From Gammaproteobacteria bacterium (lineage in GTDB: Bacteria > Pseudomonadota > Gammaproteobacteria > Steroidobacterales > Woeseiaceae): DNA of 64,000 bases. The notes below the pieces were generated by a model. The model was not told the DNA's origin. It worked only from the letters and a program-made list of their open reading frames with translations, and did not search any database. Numbering within the stretch: the first letter of the stretch is position 1; each line of letters begins with the position of its first letter. The stretch lies in contig JAADHU010000080.1 in NCBI GenBank assembly GCA_013151645.1, positions 1-64,000 of the forward strand. Direction: 5' to 3'. Position numbers and translations under genes: made by a program. Positions 12,370 to 22,200 of this stretch are shown here, in pieces.

Positions 12370-12692
12370 GTCTACTGGATCTGCTCATAACAATAACGGT
12401 GTGGCCCAGAGTATCGGCACCTGGGGGCAAGGTGCCATTATATATGGGCCCGGACTCTCAATCTCCAAGTCTGCTTCGCATAATTGTCGCAAAAACATTC
12501 GATCACGGCGCATGATAGTCGGATATGGGTACGATTCTGACGGTATACTCTTGTCTGTGCTTGATTTTTTCAGGTTTTTTTCTTGTTTGGCGCTATGCGG
12601 AAACCTTATGATCGGGCCGCTGCGTTAATACATTGTGAGCAACGCCGCAGGACAACGACCAGGAACCGCTTACTCAGCTAATTCACAGACTT
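12370..12692. promoter_or_regulatory. Divergent clpS / gspC spacer with candidate clpS promoter
   Basis: A 323-bp spacer without a gene. On the minus strand a TATAAT-like -10 (plus positions 12437-12444) lies upstream of clpS; the -35 is poor. Just downstream of it is a hairpin with arms 12416-12422 (GGCACCT) and 12430-12436 (AGGTGCC), which would sit at the very 5' end of the clpS mRNA and could shield it from RNase E. The gspC side is T-rich around 12555-12590 with no convincing promoter. No RNA gene is recognised. Confidence 0.4.
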
Positions 12693-13646
12693 ATGGCAAT
12701 TCAGATCAACAAATTCGCGTTCGGGCCCTTCGGTAATATAGATCGCCAACAATTATTGACCCTGCTCCGCACCCGGCTACCGGGTTGGATGGCGCTCATT
12801 CTGGTCGTGGCGATCGCCTGGCAGTCGGCACACATCGTGTGGGCCCTGGTTCCCGGATCGCCGCTTGGCGAGACCATCGAGGCCGTACCATTGTCGGTCA
12901 CCAACAGCGGCGATCATGCGAACTCGTCCAGCCTCGGCAACGTGCAGTCAATCGCCAATGCACATCTGTTTGGCGAAGCCTCGGTAGAGGTAGCGGAAGT
13001 CATTCCGCAGGGACCGATTGAGAATCTCGCGGAAACACGTCTCGCGTTAACATTGAAAGGCATTATTGCGGGAAGTGACGACAGCATGTCGTTCGCGATC
13101 ATTGCGGATAATCGCGACGAGGAAAAGATTTACGCCATCGACGATGCGGTTGTCCCGGGCACCAAACTTCATGCTGTCTATACGGAACAAGTCGTTTTGA
13201 ATCGCAGCGGCAATCTCGAAGCATTGAAATTGCCGAAAGAATTCCCGAAATCGAGCAGTCCGGTGAGGCGCAACCAGACTGCATCACGTCGTGCAACGTC
13301 CACAAATTCGCGCTCGAACAGCGGCAGTATTCAGAACGTGCTCGCACAAAATGTTACGAAACTCGCCGACGTCATCCGGCCAACTCCGTATTTCAAGGGC
13401 GGACAGCAGCAAGGCTACCGGGTTTTTCCCGGGCGTGATCGCAAGAAGTTCGCGCTGTTGGGATTACGCCCCGGTGACCTGATTAAGGACATCGATGGGG
13501 CCGCATTGACTGACCCCCAACAGGCAATGAAAATTTTTGAAAATCTTGGTACTGCGGATCAGGTTTCCGTCACTGTGGAACGAAACGGCCAACCGCAGGT
13601 ACTGATCCTCAGCACGAGTCAACTCAATCTCGACGACGACAAATAG
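12693..13646 (+). CDS. gspC: Type II secretion system inner-membrane protein GspC
   Basis: Bitopic inner-membrane protein that links the inner-membrane platform to the secretin. The 317-residue protein has one membrane helix (about residues 29-50, ending AWQSAHIVWALV), the periplasmic homology region (ANAHLFGEA, LALTLKGIIAG, about 85-180), a Ser/Arg/Asn-rich linker (about 185-215), and a C-terminal PDZ-like domain (GYRVFPGRDRKKFALLGLRP to the end). It is first in the gspCDEF cluster, 9 bp ahead of gspD. The promoter is not obvious. Confidence 0.93.
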   Translation: MAIQINKFAFGPFGNIDRQQLLTLLRTRLPGWMALILVVAIAWQSAHIVWALVPGSPLGETIEAVPLSVTNSGDHANSSSLGNVQSIANAHLFGEASVEVAEVIPQGPIENLAETRLALTLKGIIAGSDDSMSFAIIADNRDEEKIYAIDDAVVPGTKLHAVYTEQVVLNRSGNLEALKLPKEFPKSSSPVRRNQTASRRATSTNSRSNSGSIQNVLAQNVTKLADVIRPTPYFKGGQQQGYRVFPGRDRKKFALLGLRPGDLIKDIDGAALTDPQQAMKIFENLGTADQVSVTVERNGQPQVLILSTSQLNLDDDK

Positions 13647-13654
13647 GCATCGCA

Positions 13655-15649
13655 TTGAAAAAACGGCAATTTAGCTTCAGGGGTTTTGGTCAGTACGCGG
13701 TTTGTGCGTTGTTGCTGTCACTGATTTCCCTATCCAGTGTGTTGGCGCAACAGCAGTCGATCACACCCAATTACGTCGGCGCTGAATTGCGCGCTATCGT
13801 GCAGGCCGTCAGCGCAGTAACCGGCAAGAATTTCATTATTGACCCGAGAGTACGCGCCGAGGTGACGATGCTGTCGTCGACGCCGATGACACCGGACGCG
13901 TTCTACGCCGCATTTTTGTCGATTCTGCAGGTTCACGGGTTTATCGCGGTCACCACAGGTGACGTTATCAAGATCGTACCGGACGCCAGTGCGCGGCAGT
14001 ACCCCGGTTATACCAGCACTGACAACGCCGACGGCGATGACATCGTCACCCAGGTTATCCAGGTCAGGAATGTCGGCGCGGCACAACTGGTACCTATTTT
14101 GCGACCGCTGGTGCCGCAGTACGGACATCTGGTGGCACATCCCGGCTCCAATATGCTCATCATTTCCGACCGGGCCGGCAACGTGAATCGACTGCTGTCG
14201 ATCATTCGGCGCATCGATCAATCCAATGACGAAGATATCGAGGTCGTGCCGCTGCTCAATGCGTCGGCCGGCGAAATCGTGCGTGTGTTGACGGCTCTTA
14301 CGCAGACGCCACGGGCCGACGGCGCACCAGTGAGCATTAACCTGGTTGCCGATGCGCGTACCAATAGCGTGTTGATCGGCGGGGACAAAAGCGAGCGACT
14401 ACGATTGCGCGCGCTGATCGCCCATCTGGATACGCCGCTTGAAGACGGCGGCGATACGCAGGTGCGTTATTTGCGCTACGCCGATGCCGAAGAACTGGCT
14501 CCCAAACTGCAGCAGCATTTTGCACAGCAGCAAGGGGCGGCCGGCGCCGGAGGAATCGCGGCAGCAGGCGGCAACCAGATCAGTGTTTGGGCCGACCTTC
14601 AAACCAATGCGCTGGTCGTAAACGCTCCGCCCAAGATGATGCGCTCACTCCTTTCAATCGTTGATAAAATCGATATCCGTCGAGCACAGGTGCTCGTCGA
14701 AGCGATCATCGTCGAAGTCATCGCCGACCGCACAGCCGAACTGGGCATCACCTGGGCAGTGGACGGAAGCAGTCGTGGCAACAGCCCCGTGGCGGCAACG
14801 AATTTTCCGGATGGCGGCGCCGGCGTCGTACAACTGGCCGGTGCAGCAGCCGGCGGCGGTAGCGGTGGTACTATTAATCCGACCGGTCTGATCGGTTCCG
14901 GCATCACCTTCGGAGTGGGCCGACTCAGTGACTCCGGTACCAGTTTCGCCGCAATCTTGCGTGCGCTCGAGGGCGATGCCGATACCAATATTATTTCGAC
15001 GCCCAGCATCGTTACCACCGACAATGAAGAAGCCACCCTGAGCGTCGGACAGGAAGTCCCGTTTGTCACCGGTTCGTTTTCGAATACCGGTGGCGTCAGT
15101 GGCTCGGTGAACCCCTTTCAAACCATTCGACGCGAGCAGATTGGCGTCAAACTCACTATCACGCCGCAGATCAATGAAGGTGACTCCCTGCTGCTCGAAA
15201 TCGCACAGGAAATTTCGAGCATCGCCCAGTCCGCTGCCGGCGCCGTGGATCTGATAACGAATGAACGCACGATCGATACAACGGTGATCGTCGACGACGG
15301 GCAGATACTGGTATTGGGAGGATTGCTTGAGGATCAGCTGCGTGAGAGCGATCAACGCGTGCCGATTCTTGGCCGTATCCCGTTCCTGGGCGCACTCTTT
15401 CGCAGCCGAAGTACGGACAAGGTCAAAACGAACCTGATGGTTTTTATTCGCGCCAAGATTCTTCGCGATAGCACACAGACAGCGATCGAAACCAACGCAA
15501 AATACAACTACATACGCGATATTCAACAAGGACGCCGCGGGAGCAAAGGTGGCGTCGCCATCATGCCCGGCACCGACCGGCCGACCTTGCCACCGCTCGA
15601 CGACTTTCTCGGCAACGATACCGCCAATGCGGACGACCTGCGGCAATGA
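13655..15649 (+). CDS. gspD: Type II secretion system secretin GspD (TTG start)
   Basis: Outer-membrane secretin channel of the type II system. The 664-residue protein has a signal peptide ending near VLAQQQ, an N0 domain (VGAELRAIVQAVSAVTGKNF), repeated N1-N3 domains (VTQVIQVRNVGAAQLVPILR; NAS-type repeats with IIRRIDQ), a Gly/Ala-rich insert (about residues 293-305) and the C-terminal secretin barrel with VPFVTGSF and VPILGRIPFLGALFR. The start is TTG at 13655, 8 bp after the gspC stop. The gene end overlaps gspE by 4 nt (ATGA). No C-terminal S-domain or pilotin-binding tail is obvious. Confidence 0.95.
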   Translation: MKKRQFSFRGFGQYAVCALLLSLISLSSVLAQQQSITPNYVGAELRAIVQAVSAVTGKNFIIDPRVRAEVTMLSSTPMTPDAFYAAFLSILQVHGFIAVTTGDVIKIVPDASARQYPGYTSTDNADGDDIVTQVIQVRNVGAAQLVPILRPLVPQYGHLVAHPGSNMLIISDRAGNVNRLLSIIRRIDQSNDEDIEVVPLLNASAGEIVRVLTALTQTPRADGAPVSINLVADARTNSVLIGGDKSERLRLRALIAHLDTPLEDGGDTQVRYLRYADAEELAPKLQQHFAQQQGAAGAGGIAAAGGNQISVWADLQTNALVVNAPPKMMRSLLSIVDKIDIRRAQVLVEAIIVEVIADRTAELGITWAVDGSSRGNSPVAATNFPDGGAGVVQLAGAAAGGGSGGTINPTGLIGSGITFGVGRLSDSGTSFAAILRALEGDADTNIISTPSIVTTDNEEATLSVGQEVPFVTGSFSNTGGVSGSVNPFQTIRREQIGVKLTITPQINEGDSLLLEIAQEISSIAQSAAGAVDLITNERTIDTTVIVDDGQILVLGGLLEDQLRESDQRVPILGRIPFLGALFRSRSTDKVKTNLMVFIRAKILRDSTQTAIETNAKYNYIRDIQQGRRGSKGGVAIMPGTDRPTLPPLDDFLGNDTANADDLRQ

Positions 15650-17199
15650 CCGTTGGCGATCTATCCGAGCCTCTGCTCAGAACCGAGGAAATCGTGCTCG
15701 CGATCGACCCTGAGCCGGTTGCCGAGCCGCTGCTACCGACGCAGCGCGTATTGCCTTTTTCCTTTGCAAAGCGACACGGTGTGCTGATACGCGAAATCAC
15801 GGACGGCGTTGGTGACACCGTATACCGAAGCGGCGTTACACCGCGCATTCTTGCCGAGGCCAGGCGTTTTGCCGGGATTCCACTCAAACTCACGCCCGTA
15901 TCCTCTGACACGTTTGACAAGATGCTGCAGCAAACTTATGAGCAAGGTAGCCACAAGGCCATCCAGATGGTCGGCGACCTTGACGACAGCACCGATCTGC
16001 TGCAAGTCGCACAGGAATTGCCGGAACCGTCGGATCTACTGGAAAGCGATGATGATGCGCCGATCATCCGCTTTATCAATGCCGTTTTGACCGAAGCGAT
16101 AAAAGAAAATGCGTCGGATGTTCACATCGAACCTTACGAGAATCGTCTGGCCGTTCGCTTCCGCGTTGACGGCGTGTTGAAGGAAGTACTTCAGACTCGG
16201 CGCGCGCTCGCCCCGCTCGTCGTCTCGCGCGTAAAAGTCATGTCCAAACTCGATATCGCCGAAAAACGATTGCCGCAAGATGGTCGTATTTCGCTGAAAA
16301 TCGCAGGCCGGGCTGTCGACGTTCGTGTATCGACAATTCCGTCGGGTCACGGCGAGCGGGTCGTACTTCGCCTGCTCGACAAACAAGCCGGCCGACTGGA
16401 ACTCGGATCGCTTGGCATGGAACAAAAGTCGCAGACGCTTATGGACGAGCTGATTCATAAGCCACACGGTATTATCCTGGTCACAGGACCGACAGGTTCA
16501 GGCAAGACGACGACGCTCTACGCGGCGCTCGAGCGCATAAACGATTTGAGCCGCAATATCATGACCGTCGAAGACCCGATCGAATATTTCGTTGATGGAA
16601 TCGGTCAGACACAGGTCAACACCAAAGTCTCGATGACGTTTGCCAAGGGCCTGCGTGCCATATTGCGACAAGACCCGGACATCGTGATGATTGGCGAAAT
16701 ACGTGATCTGGAAACAGCCGAAATTGCCGTCCAGGCGAGTCTGACCGGCCACCTGGTCTTGTCGACGCTGCATACCAATACCGCGGTCGGCGCCGTCACC
16801 CGATTGCGGGATATGGGTGTCGAACCGTTCCTGCTCTCCTCAAGCCTGATCGGCGTTCTCGCCCAGCGTCTGGTACGTGTTCTCGATCCCAATACCAAAG
16901 TCGCCTACACCGCCAGCGAATACGAATGTCGTGAACTGCAGATGGAGCCGAATGATCCGCCCACCTTGTATCGGCCCGGCGACGTCGCAGACGGTGGTTT
17001 CCGCGGCCGTACGGGTATTTATGAAGTCATTGCCATCGACGACGAAATGCGAGCGATGATTCACGATGGCGCCAGTGAACAGGCGCTGGAGCGCCACGCA
17101 CGCAAGAGCAGCCCGAGCATCCGTGCGGACGGACGTCGACGCGTTCTGGACGGGACGACAACACTTGAAGAAGTGCTGCGCGTCTCACGAGCCGATTAG
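15646..17199 (+). CDS. gspE: Type II secretion ATPase GspE, lacking the zinc-binding cysteines
   Basis: Cytoplasmic ATPase that drives pseudopilus assembly. The 517-residue protein has N1/N2 domains, Walker A GPTGSGKTTT (281-290), an Asp box (RQDPDIVMIGEIRD, about 341-354) and a His box (LSTLHTNTA, about 372-380), so it should hydrolyse ATP. The C-terminal zinc module usually has two CxxC pairs. Here the first reads LDPNTK (about 413-418) and the second GDVADGG (about 445-451), with no Cys in either. The following FRGRTGIYE is intact, so this is not a frameshift. Only one Cys (about 428) remains in the region. Confidence 0.96.
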   Translation: MTVGDLSEPLLRTEEIVLAIDPEPVAEPLLPTQRVLPFSFAKRHGVLIREITDGVGDTVYRSGVTPRILAEARRFAGIPLKLTPVSSDTFDKMLQQTYEQGSHKAIQMVGDLDDSTDLLQVAQELPEPSDLLESDDDAPIIRFINAVLTEAIKENASDVHIEPYENRLAVRFRVDGVLKEVLQTRRALAPLVVSRVKVMSKLDIAEKRLPQDGRISLKIAGRAVDVRVSTIPSGHGERVVLRLLDKQAGRLELGSLGMEQKSQTLMDELIHKPHGIILVTGPTGSGKTTTLYAALERINDLSRNIMTVEDPIEYFVDGIGQTQVNTKVSMTFAKGLRAILRQDPDIVMIGEIRDLETAEIAVQASLTGHLVLSTLHTNTAVGAVTRLRDMGVEPFLLSSSLIGVLAQRLVRVLDPNTKVAYTASEYECRELQMEPNDPPTLYRPGDVADGGFRGRTGIYEVIAIDDEMRAMIHDGASEQALERHARKSSPSIRADGRRRVLDGTTTLEEVLRVSRAD

Positions 17200-17227
17200 C
17201 TCAACTTCATCTAACTGAGACTCGCAC

Positions 17228-18442
17228 ATGGGTGCATTCGAATTCGTCGCGCTTAACAAGTCCGGAAAAGAATCCAAAGGACTGATTGAGGGCGATACAC
17301 CGAAACACGTTCGGCAAATTTTGCGTGAACGCCAGCTTCTACCCGTCAAGGTCACGGAAGTCGTACGGAAGAACGCTTCCGGGAAACGCAGCATCAGTGT
17401 GCGCCGTGGACTCTCTGCGAACGAACTCGCCCTGCTCACCCGGCAACTGGCAACGCTTGCCGAGGCCGGTCTCCCGCTTGAGGAGGCGCTGCTGGCGGTC
17501 GGGGAGCAAAACGACAATCCCCGGACCAAGAGCATTCTGCTTGGCGTTCGTGCGCGCGTGCTGGAGGGACATACACTGGCCGATGGACTCGCCGATTTCC
17601 CGCAGGCATTTCCGGAGATTTATCGAGCTACCGTCGCCGCCGGCGAGCAATCCGGTCATCTTGACTCGGTTTTGGAACGACTGGCTGAGTTCACGGAGTC
17701 GAGACAGATTCTGCAACAGCAAATTCGTAATGCAATGATTTACCCGATCGCGCTCGTCGTCACGGCAATTGGCATTATCAGTTTCATGTTGTCCTATGTC
17801 GTGCCCAAGGTCGTCTATGTATTTGAAAACTACGGGCAGGAGTTGCCGCTGTTGACTCGTGTAATGATTGCATCAAGTGATTTTCTGCGCGACTACTGGT
17901 TCTTTCTCATCCTGGGTATCGTTGCGACGATTTATGGCCTGAACCGGCTACTCCGCCAGGAAGGTCCGAAACGCAAGTACCACCGGTTTCTGCTACACGT
18001 ACCAATTGTCAGAACATTGACTCGCGGAATCAATACGGCGCGGTTTACGCAGACACTCAGTATCCTGGCGAGCAGTGGCGTGCCGATCCTCAGCTCATTG
18101 CGCATTGCGTCCCAGGTCGTCGTCAACATCCCCATGCGCGAGGCCGTGGAAGAAGCCTCGCTGCGAGTCCGTGAGGGTGCAATGATCAGCAAGTCGCTCG
18201 CGGCGAGCAAGCTGTTTCCACCGATGACAACACACCTGATCGCCAGCGGAGAAGCCAGCGGCCGGCTGCAGGAAATGTTATCGCGCGCGGCCAGCAACCA
18301 GGAACGTGAGGTCGACGGTCTGATCTCGACGCTGCTGGGCATCATGCAGCCGCTTCTGGTCATTGTGATGGCGGTGATCGTATTGCTCATCGTCCTGGCC
18401 ATCTTGCTGCCGATTTTCGAGATCAATAATCTGATTCGTTAG
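17228..18442 (+). CDS. gspF: Type II secretion inner-membrane platform protein GspF
   Basis: Polytopic inner-membrane protein of the secretion platform, which binds GspE and GspL. The 404-residue length is standard. The N-terminus (FEFVALNKSGKESKGLIEGD) is the usual GspF opening. Two GspF repeats each carry the cytoplasmic helix bundle (LTRQLATLAEAGLPLEEAL; RFTQTLSILASSGVPILSSL) followed by membrane helices near 170-190, 220-240 and at the C-terminus (QPLLVIVMAVIVLLIVLAIL). It follows gspE by 28 bp. The pseudopilin genes gspG-K and gspL, M do not follow, so they must lie outside this window. Confidence 0.95.
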   Translation: MGAFEFVALNKSGKESKGLIEGDTPKHVRQILRERQLLPVKVTEVVRKNASGKRSISVRRGLSANELALLTRQLATLAEAGLPLEEALLAVGEQNDNPRTKSILLGVRARVLEGHTLADGLADFPQAFPEIYRATVAAGEQSGHLDSVLERLAEFTESRQILQQQIRNAMIYPIALVVTAIGIISFMLSYVVPKVVYVFENYGQELPLLTRVMIASSDFLRDYWFFLILGIVATIYGLNRLLRQEGPKRKYHRFLLHVPIVRTLTRGINTARFTQTLSILASSGVPILSSLRIASQVVVNIPMREAVEEASLRVREGAMISKSLAASKLFPPMTTHLIASGEASGRLQEMLSRAASNQEREVDGLISTLLGIMQPLLVIVMAVIVLLIVLAILLPIFEINNLIR

Positions 18443-18613
18443 TCCGTACGACGTCACAATACTCAAGCTATGTCCGGCGCGCTCGGTTCGTGCGTGGAAA
18501 AGTGCGAACCGGTGTCTTGCAAGCCCTCTAATTTCAGCGTATACCTTTGAAAAATCGGTGCAGGATGACACCGTTCCGGTAAATTCAGAGCGATTTCTGG
18601 TGGAGATTTGAGC

Positions 18614-18886
18614 ATGCAACCTGATGTTGGTGACAAAAACACTGAAAATGAAGTTGTTGAAGATTTCGACGATGATGCCGCCGAAGCAACGGTAGTCATG
18701 TCGGAAGACAGTTTCGATGACAGTGGTATTTCAATGGAGGTGAATGTCGAGAGTCTCGTCAAAGAACTGGATCGATCAAATGTCGACGAACTTGCCCGAA
18801 AAAAGGAAGTTCGTCGCAAGCTCGAAGAACTGGCCGAAGAGCAAAGTTTCGAAGATACCTACGCCGTTGAGTTCGACAACGATTGA
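18614..18886 (+). CDS. Small acidic protein, possibly PA3496-like
   Basis: A 90-residue, strongly acidic protein with a C-terminal charged helix (ARKKEVRRKLEELAEEQ). There is no signal peptide or membrane segment. I chose ATG 18614 over TTG 18608 because GGAG at 18602-18605 gives 8-nt spacing to the ATG and only 2 nt to the TTG. The RR-x-LEEL-x-EE pattern resembles the small PA3496-type proteins called putative envelope integrity proteins, but the match is from memory and weak. It follows gspF by 171 bp and is followed by the REP array, so it may be its own transcript. Confidence 0.6.
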   Translation: MQPDVGDKNTENEVVEDFDDDAAEATVVMSEDSFDDSGISMEVNVESLVKELDRSNVDELARKKEVRRKLEELAEEQSFEDTYAVEFDND

Positions 18887-18922
18887 TTGCCATCAAAACA
18901 GCAGGAGCTGCCACCTGAGCCT

Positions 18923-19201
18923 GATCGCGTGTCAGGTCACGCTCCTACAGCGGTGCCAATAGAATAATTGTTGGAGCGTCACCTGAGACGCGATCCTCCA
19001 GAGTTCGAGCACGTGTCAGGTCACGCTCCTGCAGGAGTGCCAATAGAATAAATTGTAGGAGCGTCACCTGAGACGCGATCCTCTTGAGTTCGGTCGCGTG
19101 TCAGGTCACGCTCCTACAGCGGTGCCAATAGAACAATTGTTGGAGCGTCACCTGAGACGCGATCCTCTTAAGCCTGGTCGCGTGTCAGGTCACGCTCCTG
19201 C
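18923..19201. repeat. Tandem REP array (BIME-like), 84-85 bp period
   Basis: Seven REP units alternate in orientation between 18923 and 19201. Inverted units (CGCGTGTCAGGTCACGCTCC) begin at 18926, 19010, 19095 and 19179. Direct units (GGAGCGTCACCTGAGACGCG) begin near 18972, 19057 and 19142. The spacers GGTGCCAATAGAAYAA are nearly identical between copies, so the whole 84-85 bp block has been tandemly amplified about three times. The array fills the convergent spacer between the small acidic gene and dnaE2 and ends against the dnaE2 stop. Confidence 0.9.
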
Positions 19202-19203
19202 TG

Positions 19204-22200
19204 CTAGCGAAAATCCCGCGAGTGAACTAACAACTCACCCAGCATCTCACTGTGATCAAGCAGCCTCCTCGCAATCACGTGTATTACTTTTCCTTCCGCC
19301 TGCAACTCTCCTTCGACACCCATTAGCCTGGCATTCAGTAACACACTGCGTTGTTCCTCCGCTATTTTTTTCCAGACAATCAGGTTCGTATGACCTGACT
19401 CGTCTTCGAGTGTGACGAAAGTTACGCCACTGGCTGTGCCCGGCCGTTGTTTCGTAATCACAATACCCGCCACTTTGACGAAAGACCCCTTTGGCAGACG
19501 TTTAAGTGCTTCCGACGGGAGGTAATTCTGCAAGGCCAGGCGTTGACGCACCAGCGCCAGCGGGTGTCGTTCAAGCGTGAGTCCCACGCTCTTGTAGTCG
19601 GCGACAATATCCTGGCCTTCAGTGGGACGCCTGAGCATTGGCGTTGCCTCGTAACGATCCATTGAGGTGAAAAGCCGGGTCGGTTCTTCAACGCCCGCAA
19701 CCGTCCAGCGGGCTTTGTGCCGATGCCCGCTCAGCGCAGCGAGCGCACCGCTCGCCGCCAGTGCATTGAGATCGCGTCGCTTGATGCCGGTGCGCTCCAG
19801 CAACTCCTGCACGCTGCTATACGGCGTATCCGCACGTTTTTTCTCAATACATCGTCCGACGGATTCTGACAAACCTTTTATCTGGCGCAAACCGAGGCGC
19901 AAAGCAGGCTGAGTATTCCCATCGGTTTCAAGACTGGAGTCCCAGTCACTGTCATTGACACCAACCGCCCGAACCTCTCCTCCGTGTCGGCGTAAATCCT
20001 GAGTGAGTTGAGACGCCGAGTAAAACCCCATGGGCTGACTGTTGAGCAATGCACAGGTATAAGCCGCCGGCTCATGACATTTCAGCCAGCAGGAAACATA
20101 GACGAGCAACGCAAAACTGGCGGCGTGGGACTCCGGAAAACCGTATTCGCCAAAACCCTTTATCTGCCTGAAAATCTGTCGTGCAAATTCTTCCTCATAA
20201 CCGCGTTCGCGCATACCACGAATCAGCTTGTCTTCGAACGGCTCCAGGCCACCACGGCGTTTCCATGCGGCCATCGCCCGGCGCAACTGATCGGCTTCAC
20301 CGGGCGTAAAGCCGGCCGCCACGACGGCCAGTTGCATCACCTGTTCCTGAAAAATCGGTACCCCGAGGGTGCGCTGCAATACCTTGCGAACGTCGTCGCT
20401 GGGATAGTCCACCGCTTCTTCGCCGTTGCGCCGGCGCAGGTAAGGATGAACCATATCGCCCTGAATGGGCCCGGGCCGAATAATGGCAACCTCGATCACG
20501 AGATCGTAATAGCAGCGCGGTTTAAGTCGTGGCAGCATGGCCATTTGTGCGCGGGACTCGATCTGGAACACGCCCATCGTGTCACCGTCGCAAATCATGT
20601 CGTAAACGCGCGGATCTTCGGCCGGCACCGTCGCCAGCGTGTATTTCCGGCCACTGTAGGCTTCGATCAGATCAAAACTTCGGCGGATTGCCGTCAGCAT
20701 GCCAAGACCGAGTACATCCACCTTCAACAGCCCCAGATCCTCGAGATCGTTTTTCTCCCACTGAATAACCGTGCGATCTTTCATGGCGGCATTTTCCACC
20801 GGCACCAACTCGGTCAGCGGCCCGTTCGCAATCACAAAACCGCCCACATGCTGGGAAAGATGACGCGGAAAGCCGATCAGCTGACGCACCAGCCACAGCA
20901 AACGCCGGATAGTCGGGCTGTCCGGATCGAGACCCGCTTCAAGCACGCGGGAGTCATCGACGTCACAGCCATCCCACCATTGCATCGAGCGTGCCAGGCG
21001 ATCCACTTGCAAGCCGCTCAAACCGAGCGCTTTGCCCACATCGCGCAAAGCACTGCGAGGGCGATAGCTCACAACCGTCGCCGCCAATGCAGCCCGATCA
21101 CGACCGTATTTTTGATAAATATACTGGATGACTTCTTCACGCCGCTCGTGCTCGAAATCCACATCGATGTCCGGGGGCTCATTGCGCTCTTTGGAGATAA
21201 AACGCTCGACCAGTGTCACCATGCGTCCCGGATCCACTTCGGTAATGCCCAGGCAGAAACAGACCGCCGAATTAGCCGCGGAACCTCGCCCCTGGCAAAG
21301 AATCCCTTCACTCCGGGCAAACGCAACGATGTCGTACACCGTCAGGAAAAACGCTTCGTATTGCAGTTCCTGAATCAATTTCAGCTCGTGTTCGACCAGC
21401 CCGGTTACTTTTTCCGGCACACCGTCCGGCCAGCGCTTGCGCATTCCCTGCTCACTTAACTTCCTGAGATACGTCGTCGCGGTCTCACCTTCCGGTACTA
21501 ACTCATGCGGATATTCGTAGTGCAATTCATCCAGCGAGAAATCGATTCGAGCTGCAATCCTGAGCGTTTCCTGCAACAGTGCAGGCGGATAGATCGATGC
21601 AATGGTTTCGCACGAACGAAGATAACGCTCGCCATTCGGGTACAGGGAAAAACCGGCCTGATCCAGCGTCAGGCCTTCGCGTATCGCGGTCAGCGTATCC
21701 TGTAATGCACGGCGAGCACGGCAATGCATGTGCACATCACCACTGGCAACCAGGGGAAGTCGCAGGACTTCACCGAGTTCATAGAGTCGTTGCAGGCGTT
21801 GGCGGTGCAGACCATCTGCCAGCAACTCCACGGCAATCCATAATCGTTGTACAAAGGCATCGAGAATCCAGCTGTCTTCAGCGGCCAGAAAAAGTTGATT
21901 GCCGGGTACCCACAGTACCAGGCACTCTGGCAGTGCATCCTCGAAATCGGCGGCCGTGAGTACATAATGGCCCTTCTCTGCGGCTTGCCGGCCGCGGGTA
22001 ATGAGCTGGCACAACGAGGTATAGCCGCGGTGATTTTGTGCCAGCACAATGAGCTTCAAGCCGGTTATCAGTCGAAACTCAGCGCCGATAATCAATTTTT
22101 CCAGGCCCGCTGCTTTTGCGGCCATGTGAGCCCGGACGATACCGGACACCGAGCATTCGTCGGTTATCGCCAGCGCTGAATAACCCAGCTCGACCGCCTG

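Noticed and set aside
18923-19201. CRISPR array
   Set aside because: Repeats alternate in orientation, the spacers are nearly identical to each other, and no cas gene is in the window; it is a REP/BIME array.
20008-21459. A 483-codon plus-strand open frame inside dnaE2
   Set aside because: Fully antisense to the DnaE2 coding sequence with no recognisable domain; high GC coding DNA commonly leaves such shadows open.
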